Notes under the pieces: generated by a model
Told to the model about the DNA's origin: nothing
Seen by the model: the letters and a program-made list of their open reading frames with translations, nothing else
Databases searched by the model: none
Part shown: positions 32,755 through 41,266 of the stretch, one piece after another
Layout of the letters: each line of letters starts with the position of its first letter
Numbering within the stretch: position 1 is the stretch's first letter
Program-made: the position numbers and the translations under genes
Assembly (NCBI GenBank): GCA_947589225.1
Contig: CANQBC010000002.1
Coordinates: 62,001-126,000 of the forward strand
Length of the DNA stretch: 64,000 nt
Reading direction: 5' to 3'
Source: an uncultured Oscillospiraceae bacterium
Lineage (GTDB): Bacteria; Bacillota; Clostridia; Oscillospirales; Oscillospiraceae

Positions 32755-34407
32755 ATGCGCGTCTGTCCCAATTGTCAGGAGCCTGTGGGGGACGACCCTT
32801 TCTGCCCCAACTGCGGGTGCAGGCTGCCGGACGCCGAGCCTGATTCGGCCCCCGGCCCTAATCCCCCGGCGGCGGGACCCGAGTCGCCCGTGGTATCCGA
32901 ATCCGCCGCGAATCCCGAACCCGCCCCCGCGCCGGAGCCTACGCCCTTTACGCCGGGTTTTGCTCCTCCGGCTCCCCCCCAGCCGCCCAAGGCCGGAGTA
33001 AAGCTTCCCGTAAGCGGCAAGCTCATTGCCATCTGCGCCGCGGCCCTGGCGGCCGTCGTATTGCTGGTCATCCTTGTGTGGCCCAAGTCCGCGGTGGCGA
33101 AGTTTGAGGATTATCAGCGCGGCAAGATCATCGATCCGGCGCTTGACATGGCTGTGGAGGCGCTGAGCGGCGCCCGGGACGCCAAGATCAAGACAGACCT
33201 TACGCTTACCGCCGATGTGGACGACAGGGCGATATCCCGGATCCTGGACGACTCGTCCGTGGAACTGAAGCTTGATATCAAAAAGAACAGGCTTATCGCC
33301 AACATGGCCCTCAACTTTATGGGCAGCGAGGTAATGTCCGGCAGTCTCACCTATGACGACGGCAAGATAGGCTTCCAGCTGCCCGAGGCGGACGACAACT
33401 ACTATGTCCTTGACCTGGCGACCATGATGGAGGAGCTGTCCAACGGACGGGTGACGGATTTCGAGAGCCCGGACATTACGGCCAAGGATCTGCGGAAGAT
33501 ACTCGACAAGTACATAGACGAAATCTTTGACACCGTCAACAAGGACAATCTCAAGGTGGAGAAGGACGAGACCGTGAAATACGCGGTTCTCCGCGGCCGT
33601 TTTGAGGGTACCGTCTACACCTTTAAGCCCAGCGCCTCCGACGTGGAGGATCTTATTAACCGCATCGCCGACAGGCTTGAGGGCGACAAGAAGCTCCGCG
33701 ACGTCCTGGTGGAGATAAGCGCCCTTTCCGGCGAGGAGATCTCCAAGGATGAGGCCCAGGGCATGCTGGAGGACGCCGCCGACCAGCTCCGGGACAACGC
33801 CAAGGACGCGGGCCGCGCCGTCAAGGCGGCCGGATTTGAGTGGGTCCTCGCCATGGACGGCAAGGAGATCCGTTCCCTGACCATAACCGCCGGTGACGAG
33901 ACTTACGGCATCGAGACAGACGGCAGCCTCAAGCGCGGCATGGATCTGGCCCTCTATTTGGAGGACGACTGGGGCGTGGAAACTCAGCTTGAGGGTTCTG
34001 TAAAGCGCGACGGCAAGGAGATCGAGGGCAATTTGTCCATCCCCGACGCCATGGATCTGGATTTTGAATTCGACCTGGGCGACGTCTCCCCCCTTGGGAT
34101 CCCCCACGGAAGCTACCGGCTGTCTGTTGAGGACTGGTATGACACCTACGTCTTTGACCTTGATGTCGACGACGCCAAGGGCGGCACGAACCACATCCTC
34201 ACCATACATGACGACCCCTTCGACATCGGCGCGGACGACCTGGAGCTGACCCTCTTCGCATCCAAAAAGGGCACCGCCAAAAAGCCCAAGGACAAGGGTA
34301 CGGACATCTCCGACTACAGTGCCAGCGAGCTTGGCGACCTCTTCTCGGAGCTTGGCGAGGCTCTGGGCAGCGAGCTTGCCGGAGAATTCGGGGACTACCT
34401 CTTCTGA
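32755..34407 (+). CDS. Zinc-ribbon membrane protein with large extracytoplasmic domain
   Basis: The 550-residue protein starts with a zinc ribbon, CPNC(4-7) and CPNC(17-20), followed by a Pro/Ala-rich linker (about 25-82), one membrane helix (about 89-110) and a ~440-residue ectodomain of alternating beta-strand and charged helical segments rich in Asp, Lys and Leu. The arrangement (cytoplasmic zinc ribbon, helix, outside domain) is common in Clostridia proteins of unknown function. Its TGA overlaps the ABC ATPase ATG, so it is the first gene of a three-gene operon and may be an accessory or substrate-handling part of that exporter. AAGGAGG precedes the ATG. Confidence 0.8.
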   Translation: MRVCPNCQEPVGDDPFCPNCGCRLPDAEPDSAPGPNPPAAGPESPVVSESAANPEPAPAPEPTPFTPGFAPPAPPQPPKAGVKLPVSGKLIAICAAALAAVVLLVILVWPKSAVAKFEDYQRGKIIDPALDMAVEALSGARDAKIKTDLTLTADVDDRAISRILDDSSVELKLDIKKNRLIANMALNFMGSEVMSGSLTYDDGKIGFQLPEADDNYYVLDLATMMEELSNGRVTDFESPDITAKDLRKILDKYIDEIFDTVNKDNLKVEKDETVKYAVLRGRFEGTVYTFKPSASDVEDLINRIADRLEGDKKLRDVLVEISALSGEEISKDEAQGMLEDAADQLRDNAKDAGRAVKAAGFEWVLAMDGKEIRSLTITAGDETYGIETDGSLKRGMDLALYLEDDWGVETQLEGSVKRDGKEIEGNLSIPDAMDLDFEFDLGDVSPLGIPHGSYRLSVEDWYDTYVFDLDVDDAKGGTNHILTIHDDPFDIGADDLELTLFASKKGTAKKPKDKGTDISDYSASELGDLFSELGEALGSELAGEFGDYLF

Positions 34408-35051
34408 TGGCAGCGGACAGCGCAAAAGCAGCCGCGTCGCTGCTGAACGCGGAAAAAAGCTTTGGAAAGCAACATGTCCTGGGCCCTGTGAGCCTGGACG
34501 TATACCCCGGGGAGCTCCTTATGATCCGGGGACGGAACGGCGCGGGCAAGTCAACGCTCCTGTCCGTTCTGGCCGGTGTGACGCGCCCCGACGCCGGGGA
34601 GCGCAATATCGCCCCGGCCGTCAGGGGCCGCGTGGCGCTGGTACCCCAGGAACTGAGTCTCTACGAGACGCTGACGTGCGAGGAAAATTTGAAATTTTGG
34701 GGGCTGGCCTCTGGCCTGCCCCCTCGTGCCATCCGGGCGAGAACACGGTGGCTCCTGCGCGAACTCGGGCTTGAGGACAAGGGCCGCGAGCCCGCCGGCT
34801 CCCTGTCCGGCGGCATGAAACGCCGGCTCCATTTGGCCACGGCCCTGATGGATACGCCCGGACTTCTGCTGCTGGACGAACCCACCGTGGGAGCGGATGA
34901 AAACTCGGCCGCCGCGATACTCCATATGCTCCGGCACTTCAAGGCCCAGGGCACGGCCATCGTCATGGTGACCCATCTGCCCCGGGATCTGGAGGAGGCC
35001 GACCGTATCGTCACACTGGAGGGCGGCCTTATCGCGGGGGAGGGAGCCTGA
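34407..35051 (+). CDS. ABC transporter ATPase, CcmA/ABC-2 exporter type
   Basis: This 214-residue compact ATPase has Walker A GRNGAGKST, Q-loop LVPQELSLYETLT, signature LSGGMKRRLHLATAL, Walker B LLLLDEPTVGAD and H-loop VTHLPRDLEEAD. The GxNGAGKST and SGGMKRR forms are typical of ATPases serving ABC-2 permeases that export drugs, lipids or polysaccharides. It overlaps both neighbours by one to four bases (TGATG on both sides), so it is translationally coupled to the permease downstream. The substrate is unknown. Confidence 0.92.
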   Translation: MAADSAKAAASLLNAEKSFGKQHVLGPVSLDVYPGELLMIRGRNGAGKSTLLSVLAGVTRPDAGERNIAPAVRGRVALVPQELSLYETLTCEENLKFWGLASGLPPRAIRARTRWLLRELGLEDKGREPAGSLSGGMKRRLHLATALMDTPGLLLLDEPTVGADENSAAAILHMLRHFKAQGTAIVMVTHLPRDLEEADRIVTLEGGLIAGEGA

Positions 35052-37366
35052 TGGGCGCGCTTTGCTCCTGTATTTACAAGGATATAAAGCTATTCTTGCG
35101 CGGCGCCGGGGTTTTGGCGCTTATTTTGCCCCTTCTCCTTCTGCCCGTAATGAAATATGCCGCGGCGGATCTGGACGCGGGCCTTGTGGAGAGCTTCCCC
35201 ATCGCCGTAAGGGATCTGGACGGCACCCTCATGTCCCGTTCCCTTATTTCACAGCTTCGGAAGGTGGAGCTTTTCTCTGAGGTGTGCGTTCTGGAAGAGG
35301 GCGAGACGGACGCCGAGGCCATTGCCGGCGGCGCCGCGGCCGTGGCCACCATACCGGAGGATTTCTTTTTCGACCTCTACGACATGGCCGAATGCCCGGT
35401 GGATGTGACGCTCAGCACGGACGACCGGCTGGACAGCGCCCTTTTTGAGTCGATTTTTACCTCCGTCATGGGCATTATCCGGGCCAATCACGCCTCCGCC
35501 CTGGGGGTGTACACCTTTGTCTATGGGGAACTTGACGACAACCTCATCCGTCGGCTCCGTGCGGAGACGGGGGACAGGCTGGTGCTGGATGCCCTTGGCC
35601 GGCAGCGGGTCTTTGACGCGCCGGCGGCGGTCTCGGACGCGGCGGGAGCGTTGACGAGGCGGCTGTCCGCCGGCGTTTTGTCGGTGTTGGCGCTGTTTTT
35701 TGCCCTGACCGGCGCGAAGAATCTTCCGGAGGAGCGCAGGCTCGGGGTGATACCCCGGTTTCGCGCCGCCGGAGGCGCGGCGTGGCCGTTTTTGGTCTCA
35801 AAGCTTTTGACGGTGTGGCTTCTGTCCCTGCCCGCCCTGGCGTTGACATCGCTTCTGGCGGGTGTGGGCTTTCTGTATGTGCTGCCGCTTTACTCCCTGC
35901 TGCTGGCGGCGGCTTTCGCTCTGACAGTTTTTCTTTCGTCTGTCTGCCGCGACGCGGCGCGGACGCAGCGGCTCGGAGGCGCGGCGATCCTGCTGTCCCT
36001 GGCTCTCGGAGGTACGCTTTACCCGGCGCTCTCCCCCGCGCTCGCGCGGCTCACCCTGCCCGGGGCGGCCTCCCAGGCCCTTGAGGCCGTCGCCGCCGGT
36101 CTGCCCCTCGGGCGGACGCTGGCGCTTCTTTGGCCGATCTACGTTCGTATCGCGCTTTTCACCGCTCTGTCGATTCTGCCCGTCAGGCATTGGGCCGCGC
36201 GGATCCTCGCTCCGGCCCATCGGCGGGGAACCGCGTCCGGGCCGGAGGATGCGTCCCCCCGCCGGAGCGGTTTTTTTGCCCGCACAGCCGGCCTTTCCGC
36301 CTTTCGGCTCCGTCAGCTCACCGGCGGCCCCGGCGCCGCGGCGGTACTGGCTGCCGCGGCCCTTATCTGTGGCCTTGCCGCTTCGGCGAGACCCGAGAGC
36401 GCTGGGAAATTAAGACTCGCGGTGCAGGATCTGGACGAAAGTCCCGAATCCCGGGAGCTTTTGGAGTATCTCTCCTCCGCCGGCGGGCTTGATATCCGGG
36501 AGATGAACGAGGCAGACGCCCGCCTCGCTCTCATACGCGGTGAGCGGGAGGGCCTTCTGACGGTGGGCGAGGGCTACGCCGAGGCGCTGAACGGCGACAG
36601 GGACATCCCCCTGCGCTACGATGCCGCGGCCTCGGCGCTTTCGGGACAGGGCGCCCGGGAGATCGTGGCCGGACACGTCGTCGCCCAACTGCGTCGGGCC
36701 CAATCGGTCAACGACGCCGGCACGCTTTTGGGGCGTGAGCTGACGGACGCCGAGATTTCACGGCTTTTTGAGCTTACCGACCGGCTCGGCGCGCAGCTTC
36801 CCGACCTCTATCGAATTTCGTATTCCGGCGGCGAGCCGGCGGCAGACCCGTTCTCTCCAAGTCCCATGAGCTTTGCCCTTCTGACCGCGCTTTTCGCGCT
36901 TCTGACCGCCGCCGCGCCATTGGGGAGCGCGGAGTCCCGGGCGGTTCGTGTCCGGATGGGTTCCATCCCGCGGGGAAAGGCCATGGAGCTTGCGTCGTCC
37001 CTGGTGTCGCTGACGGCCTTGGGGTACGCCCTGACGGCGCTGGCGCTTTTGCCCTCAGGCTCCGGGGCGGATTCCTACATCGCCGCGATCCCGGCGGCTT
37101 TTTGCTTTGCCGCCCTGTCTCTTCTTCTCGCCCGCCGCGCCGGCGGCGAGGGCCGGGTGGACGCCCTGGCGCCCCTGGCGGCTCTGCTCATCTGCCTTCT
37201 GGGCGGGTGCTTCATGGATCTCTCCTCCCTCAGCCCCGCCGCGGCCCGCCTGACGCTCCTCTCCCCGGCGGGACTGGCCTTTGCCGCGCGATCAAGCCCG
37301 CCCTGCGCCCTTGCCCTCCTTTTGGAGGGCGCCGCGTTCACCGCACTGGCGGCCCGGGGAAAATAA
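35051..37366 (+). CDS. ABC-2 type permease, internally duplicated
   Basis: The 771-residue membrane protein is about twice the length of a usual ABC-2 permease. Each half starts with a membrane helix, carries a soluble loop of about 150-200 residues containing an AVxDLDxxxxSR(S/E)L motif (IAVRDLDGTLMSRSL near 52-66 and LAVQDLDESPESREL near 458), and ends with about five or six membrane helices. The second half is therefore a divergent repeat of the first, and one chain may supply both halves of the pore with the single ATPase encoded upstream. GC is high and codon bias differs from ribosomal genes, but no sign of transfer is clear. The substrate is unknown. Confidence 0.85.
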   Translation: MGALCSCIYKDIKLFLRGAGVLALILPLLLLPVMKYAAADLDAGLVESFPIAVRDLDGTLMSRSLISQLRKVELFSEVCVLEEGETDAEAIAGGAAAVATIPEDFFFDLYDMAECPVDVTLSTDDRLDSALFESIFTSVMGIIRANHASALGVYTFVYGELDDNLIRRLRAETGDRLVLDALGRQRVFDAPAAVSDAAGALTRRLSAGVLSVLALFFALTGAKNLPEERRLGVIPRFRAAGGAAWPFLVSKLLTVWLLSLPALALTSLLAGVGFLYVLPLYSLLLAAAFALTVFLSSVCRDAARTQRLGGAAILLSLALGGTLYPALSPALARLTLPGAASQALEAVAAGLPLGRTLALLWPIYVRIALFTALSILPVRHWAARILAPAHRRGTASGPEDASPRRSGFFARTAGLSAFRLRQLTGGPGAAAVLAAAALICGLAASARPESAGKLRLAVQDLDESPESRELLEYLSSAGGLDIREMNEADARLALIRGEREGLLTVGEGYAEALNGDRDIPLRYDAAASALSGQGAREIVAGHVVAQLRRAQSVNDAGTLLGRELTDAEISRLFELTDRLGAQLPDLYRISYSGGEPAADPFSPSPMSFALLTALFALLTAAAPLGSAESRAVRVRMGSIPRGKAMELASSLVSLTALGYALTALALLPSGSGADSYIAAIPAAFCFAALSLLLARRAGGEGRVDALAPLAALLICLLGGCFMDLSSLSPAAARLTLLSPAGLAFAARSSPPCALALLLEGAAFTALAARGK

Positions 37367-37430
37367 GGATCCTATAACCCTTTCCGTTAAGGCGACGGGG
37401 GTCGAAACTCCCCTTCCATCCATATCCTAT

Positions 37431-37476
37431 AAAATTAAAAGAGACAGAAGCACAGGCTTCCGTCTCTTTTAATTTT
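37431..37476. terminator. Bidirectional terminator between ABC permease and rpsT
   Basis: A long stem, AAAATTAAAAGAGAC (37431-37445), pairs with 37462-37476, closed by GAAGC/GCTTC with an ACAG loop and one A-C mismatch. The A-rich and T-rich ends make it work in both directions for the convergent genes. Confidence 0.88.
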
Positions 37477-37497
37477 AATTATAATGGGTAGTTCGAT

Positions 37498-37758
37498 TTA
37501 AAGGGCCGCAAGCTTGGTATCAAGGCTGCTCTTCTTGTGAGCGGCATTGTTCTTGTGGATGAGACCCTTCGCGGCTGCCTTGTCCACAGCCTTGACGGCG
37601 ACTTTATAGGCGCTCTCGGCCTCACCGCGGTTGCCTTCGGAAACCGCCGCGTCAAACTTCTTCAGAACTGTCCTCAGCTCAGACCTTCCGGCCTTGTTGC
37701 GGGCGTTGTTGACCTTGCCAACCAGCACGCGCTTCTTCGCTGACTTGATATTGGGCAT
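37498..37758 (-). CDS. rpsT: 30S ribosomal protein S20
   Basis: The 86-residue basic, helical protein has the S20 start MPNIKSAKKRVLVGKVNNARN, the central KKFDAAVSEG and the C-terminal KGLIHKNNAAHKKSSL. It binds 16S rRNA in the body of the small subunit during early assembly. AGGAGGAGG lies before the ATG. It is monocistronic with its own consensus promoter and terminator. It lies next to gpr, a pairing that is common in Firmicutes. Confidence 0.98.
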   Translation of the reverse strand: MPNIKSAKKRVLVGKVNNARNKAGRSELRTVLKKFDAAVSEGNRGEAESAYKVAVKAVDKAAAKGLIHKNNAAHKKSSLDTKLAAL

Positions 37759-37825
37759 TTATCTGGCCACCTCCTCCTATAAAGTCACGGATCCCCGTTT
37801 TTATTCGCTCACCGTGCGGAATGGT

Positions 37826-37854
37826 ATTTTATCATCCTTTCAGGAAAATTTCAA
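37826..37854 (-). promoter_or_regulatory. Promoter of rpsT
   Basis: On the minus strand, TTGAAA (37849-37854) and TAAAAT (37826-37831) are spaced by 17 bases. The leader is ~60 nt. Confidence 0.75.
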
Positions 37855-37883
37855 GTGGTTTTTTTAATTTTTTATGTTAAGCG

Positions 37884-37913
37884 TGAACTTTTTTTATTTT
37901 TGTGTAAATACTA
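37884..37913 (+). promoter_or_regulatory. Sigma-F/sigma-G-like forespore promoter of gpr
   Basis: TGAACT (37884-37889), a 17-base spacer and AATACTA (37907-37913) match the forespore pattern TGAATA/CATACTA at most positions (one miss in the -10). It lies 33 bases before the gpr start. B. subtilis gpr is known to be read by sigma-F and sigma-G. No sigma-A promoter is visible. Confidence 0.55.
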
Positions 37914-37946
37914 TCCCCAAGGTACTATATATAGGGGGTTTTTTAT

Positions 37947-38840
37947 ATGCTATCACGCCGTTCAGACCTGGCCACCGAGGCCAAAAAAATCTGGAGCGAG
38001 GACAATCTCACCGACCTTGACGGCGCCGAGGAGCTCGTTACAAACAAGCGCGGCTTCGAGGTCACCACCGTCAACATTACCGGCGATCGGGCCGCCAGCG
38101 AGTTATGTAAACCCAAAGGCCGGTATGTGACCATTGAGCTTGGCAAATTTCTCCGCCGGGAGGACGACTCCTTTGAGTCGGGAGCGCAGGTGATCGCGGA
38201 AACGCTGTCGGAGCTCTTGGGCGGTGAACCGGGCCCCGTGATGGTGGCGGGCCTCGGAAATCCGGCCATTACCCCGGACGCGGTGGGACATCTGGTGGTA
38301 AAGGACACGTTGGTGACCCGGCATCTGCGCCGGCAGATGCCGGAGGCCTTCGCGCAGTTTGGCGATCTGGCCGCGCTCGAGCCAGGGGTCCTGGGCACTA
38401 CGGGTGTTGAGAGCGTGGACGTCATTGGAGCCGTGGTGCGGGAGGTCAGGCCCCGCGCCCTTATTGCCGTGGACGCCCTGGCCTCCCGCAGCATGGATCG
38501 TGTGTGCAGAACGGTGCAGGTCTCCGACACGGGCATTGTCCCCGGTTCCGGCGTGGGCAACGCCCGGGGCGCGCTTTCAAAAGACACTCTCGGCATCCCT
38601 GTTATCGCACTGGGCGTCCCCACCGTGGTGGACGCCGTCACTCTGGCCCTCGACGTGGCGAGGGACGCCGGCGTGGAACTTGATCCCGAGGCGTTGCGCG
38701 GCAGTAACGGTTCCATGATCGTGACCCCCAGGGAAATTGACTCAAACGTCCAGACCATTTCGAGATTAATGGCCTACGGCATTAATCTGGCGGTACACCG
38801 GGGGCTTACGGTTCAGGACGTGGATATGTTTTTGGGGTGA
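37947..38840 (+). CDS. gpr: Spore germination protease GPR
   Basis: This 297-residue A25-family protease initiates breakdown of small acid-soluble spore proteins during germination. Family stretches are seen: RSDLATEA at the N-terminus, GLGNPAITPDAVGHLVV, VRPRALIAVDALASR, ISDTGIVPGSGVGN-like VSDTGIVPGSGVGN, and IPVIALGVPTVVDAVT. Bacillus GPR is ~370 residues with a long C-terminal extension; the clostridial form is shorter. The segment MLSRRSDLATEAK lies near the expected autoprocessing site, so the propeptide is short here. It is direct evidence that the organism sporulates. Confidence 0.96.
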   Translation: MLSRRSDLATEAKKIWSEDNLTDLDGAEELVTNKRGFEVTTVNITGDRAASELCKPKGRYVTIELGKFLRREDDSFESGAQVIAETLSELLGGEPGPVMVAGLGNPAITPDAVGHLVVKDTLVTRHLRRQMPEAFAQFGDLAALEPGVLGTTGVESVDVIGAVVREVRPRALIAVDALASRSMDRVCRTVQVSDTGIVPGSGVGNARGALSKDTLGIPVIALGVPTVVDAVTLALDVARDAGVELDPEALRGSNGSMIVTPREIDSNVQTISRLMAYGINLAVHRGLTVQDVDMFLG

Positions 38841-38855
38841 CCGCGTTTCCCCCGG

Positions 38856-38871
38856 TGTTTCACGTGAAACA
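38856..38871. promoter_or_regulatory. parS centromere site 1
   Basis: TGTTTCACGTGAAACA is a perfect 16-base palindrome identical to the Bacillus parS consensus. ParB should load here as a clamp. Confidence 0.97.
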
Positions 38872-38912
38872 TTTTTCTCCACGCGTCTCACCCCGCGACG
38901 GCAAAGCGCAAA

Positions 38913-38928
38913 TGTTTCACGTGAAACA
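38913..38928. promoter_or_regulatory. parS centromere site 2
   Basis: A second perfect TGTTTCACGTGAAACA lies 57 bases (start to start) from the first and 11 bases before the -35 of parA. It could double as an operator for autoregulation. Confidence 0.97.
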
Positions 38929-38939
38929 TTGATAGGGGG

Positions 38940-38968
38940 TTGAAATACGAAACGGAATCGATTATAAT
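38940..38968 (+). promoter_or_regulatory. Promoter of parA-parB operon
   Basis: TTGAAA (38940-38945) and TATAAT (38963-38968) are spaced by 17 bases, 34 bases before parA. Confidence 0.78.
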
Positions 38969-39002
38969 ATGTCCGTCGTTAAAAAGAATTATGGAGGACA
39001 TA

Positions 39003-39770
39003 ATGGGTAAGATAATCGGGGTGGCAAATCAGAAAGGCGGGGTGGGAAAGACCACAACGGCTGTTAATATGACGTGCGCCCTACACCTTTTAAAGAAAAG
39101 CGTACTGCTTGTGGACGCGGATCCACAGGGAAACGCAACCTCCGCCATGGGAGTAGACAAGAACAAAGTCAAAGCCGGAACCTACGAGGTGCTGATGGGC
39201 GAGGATTCCGCCGAAGCGGTCGTCAGAACAAAATACGGCGATCTGATGCCCTCCAACAGGGCGTTGGCCGGCGCGCTCATTGAACTTGTGGATATGGACG
39301 GGCGGGAATACATATTAAAGACCGTGCTGGAAAAGCTTAAAGAAAGCTACGACTACATTATAATAGACTGCCCGCCGTCACTGGAGCTGCTGACGTTGAA
39401 CGCCCTCGTGGCCAGCGAGACGGTACTGGTACCGGTTCAATGCGAATACTTTGCCCTGGAGGGGTTGTCAGACCTTATGAGCACAGTCCGGCTTATAAGG
39501 AGAAAGCTCAATCCGGGGCTTGACATCGAGGGCGTGGTGCTGACCATGTTCGACTCCCGCACAAATCTGAGCATGCAGGTGGCGGCGGAGGTCAAAAAGT
39601 TTTTCAAGGACAAAGTGATGCGCACGGTGATCCCGCGCAACGTCCGCCTCTCCGAGGCGCCCAGTCACGGGAAACCGGTGATGGCATACGACTACGCCTC
39701 CCGTGGATCACAGGCATACCTGGCACTGGCGCGGGAGCTGCTGGAGAGAAACGGAAGAGGGGTGAAATGA
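39003..39770 (+). CDS. parA: Chromosome partition ATPase ParA (Soj)
   Basis: I use ATG 39003 (MGKIIGVANQKGGVGKTT), with GGAGG seven bases upstream; the frame is open to 38940. The 255-residue protein has the deviant Walker A KGGVGKTT, Walker A' VLLVDADPQGN and Walker B IIIDCPPSL. It binds DNA as an ATP dimer and works with ParB-parS in origin segregation; the B. subtilis homologue Soj also regulates DnaA, which may matter since dnaA is 20 kb away. Its TGA overlaps the parB start. Confidence 0.97.
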   Translation: MGKIIGVANQKGGVGKTTTAVNMTCALHLLKKSVLLVDADPQGNATSAMGVDKNKVKAGTYEVLMGEDSAEAVVRTKYGDLMPSNRALAGALIELVDMDGREYILKTVLEKLKESYDYIIIDCPPSLELLTLNALVASETVLVPVQCEYFALEGLSDLMSTVRLIRRKLNPGLDIEGVVLTMFDSRTNLSMQVAAEVKKFFKDKVMRTVIPRNVRLSEAPSHGKPVMAYDYASRGSQAYLALARELLERNGRGVK

Positions 39771-40642
39771 TGGCAAAAGGCTTGGGCCGAGGCATGGGCG
39801 CCCTTTTGGGAGAAGAAACCATGCGGGAGCAGGGCGCGGGAACGGCAAAACTCCCTCTTGCCAAGATAGAGCCGAGGCGGGATCAGCCACGGGAACGGTT
39901 TGACCCGGAGAAGATGGAGGAGCTGGCAGAATCCCTCAGGGAGCACGGGATGATACAGCCCATAACCGTGCGTCCCATGGAAGCGGGCTTTTACCAGATC
40001 ATCGCCGGAGAGAGACGGTGGCGCGCCGCAAGAATGGCGGGGCTAACCGAGGTTCCGGTGAATATCATTGAAGCGGACGACAAAAAGACCGCGGAGCTTG
40101 CCATGATAGAAAACCTCCAAAGGGAGGATCTGAACCCGATCGAAGAGGCGCGGGGCTACAAGAAGCTCATGGAGAGTTTCTCGCTGACACAGGAGCAGGT
40201 GGCGGAGCGGGTGGGCAAATCAAGGCCCGTTGTAGCAAACGCCCTGCGGCTTTTAAAGCTGTCCGACGCGGCGATAAGGTTGGTGGAGTCCGGGGAGCTC
40301 TCTCTTAGCCACGCCAGGGCGCTTCTGGAGCTGACCGACGAGACGGCGCAAACCGAGGCGGCGCGGAAGGCCGTCGAGGAGGGGTTGTCCGTTCGGGAGG
40401 TCACTCTGCTTGTAAAGAAGCTGTCCGCAAAGGAAAAACCGCCGAAAGAGAAAAAGAATCCGCGGCTCGGTGAGGATGGCGTGGATTATATGGCGGAGAT
40501 CGAACGGGATATCGGGCGGCGGCTGGGGCGGCGCGTCAAGATTGACGCGGGAGCCGAAAAGGGCTCCATCACCATAGATTACTACGACAAAGAGGACTTT
40601 GAGCGGCTTTGCGCCATGCTGAAGTCAATAAAAGAGGGATAA
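39770..40642 (+). CDS. parB: Chromosome partition protein ParB (Spo0J)
   Basis: The 290-residue protein starts MAKGLGRGMGALLGEE, the usual ParB opening; a second ATG at 39767 is equally near the GGGGTGA site. The CTPase/clamp domain has GERRWRAARMAGL and ENLQREDLNPIEEA. The HTH domain has LTQEQVAERVGKSRPVVANALRLL and recognises parS; two perfect sites lie 0.8-0.9 kb upstream. A C-terminal dimerisation region follows (about 225-290). It forms the centromere complex at the origin and loads condensin. Confidence 0.97.
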   Translation: MAKGLGRGMGALLGEETMREQGAGTAKLPLAKIEPRRDQPRERFDPEKMEELAESLREHGMIQPITVRPMEAGFYQIIAGERRWRAARMAGLTEVPVNIIEADDKKTAELAMIENLQREDLNPIEEARGYKKLMESFSLTQEQVAERVGKSRPVVANALRLLKLSDAAIRLVESGELSLSHARALLELTDETAQTEAARKAVEEGLSVREVTLLVKKLSAKEKPPKEKKNPRLGEDGVDYMAEIERDIGRRLGRRVKIDAGAEKGSITIDYYDKEDFERLCAMLKSIKEG

Positions 40643-40644
40643 AA

Positions 40645-41250
40645 ATGGAACTGAAACGAAGAGATTCGGCGGACGGGAACGAGGAGAAGATCAACAGCCC
40701 GGCGCCGGAAAACGCGCAGTCCGACAAGAGCGCAAAGAAACGCGAGGCTTCCGTTATAATTTACACGTCGATCCTGTTTCTTGTGGCGCTGGCGTTGATC
40801 CTGCTTTCATATTTCATCCAGCAGCGGACTACCACAAAGCTCACCGAGGTAACTACCCAGCACGGGGAATTCTCCGAGCTGGCGCTTCAAAATATCGTGG
40901 GACTGCAAAACAAAAACCAGGAGCTCACAAATGAGCTGGACAAGGCCCGGGAGGAGCTGGAGGCCCGGGAGGAGGAGCTGGAGTCGGCACAGGCGTCCCT
41001 TGAGCAAATGACCGCTGAAATAGCGGGGCTTGAGCAGGGGGCGGCCGCCGCGAAGATCGAAACGGAGGCGCTTCAGTCCGAGCTTGAGACGCAGCGAAAA
41101 AAGACCGAGGCGGTGGGACTTCTGGCCGCGCTGCTGGCGTCGCAAAAAGGCGAGGACACAAGCGCCATCATAGACCAGCTGGACGCGCTCAAGGAATACC
41201 TTGACGGGGCATACCTGACCATATATAATTCTTACATCGAGAACAACTGA
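40645..41250 (+). CDS. Coiled-coil membrane protein of unknown function in par operon
   Basis: The start is ATG 40645, two bases after the parB stop, with GAGGG upstream. The 201-residue product has a polar, charged N-terminus (1-35), one membrane helix (about 36-58) and then a long coiled coil (about 75-170, with EELEAREEELESAQASLEQM) ending in a short C-terminal segment. N-in topology would place the coil outside the membrane. I do not recognise a named family; the layout recalls divisome proteins such as DivIC/FtsL but is longer and lacks their motifs. Position between parB and serS suggests co-expression with chromosome segregation. Confidence 0.8.
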   Translation: MELKRRDSADGNEEKINSPAPENAQSDKSAKKREASVIIYTSILFLVALALILLSYFIQQRTTTKLTEVTTQHGEFSELALQNIVGLQNKNQELTNELDKAREELEAREEELESAQASLEQMTAEIAGLEQGAAAAKIETEALQSELETQRKKTEAVGLLAALLASQKGEDTSAIIDQLDALKEYLDGAYLTIYNSYIENN

Positions 41251-41266
41251 AAAGAAGGCGCTTTGT

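Noticed and set aside
41251..41266. T-box or other tRNA-sensing leader for serS
   Set aside because: Only 16 bases separate serS from the previous gene; no T-box motif is present.
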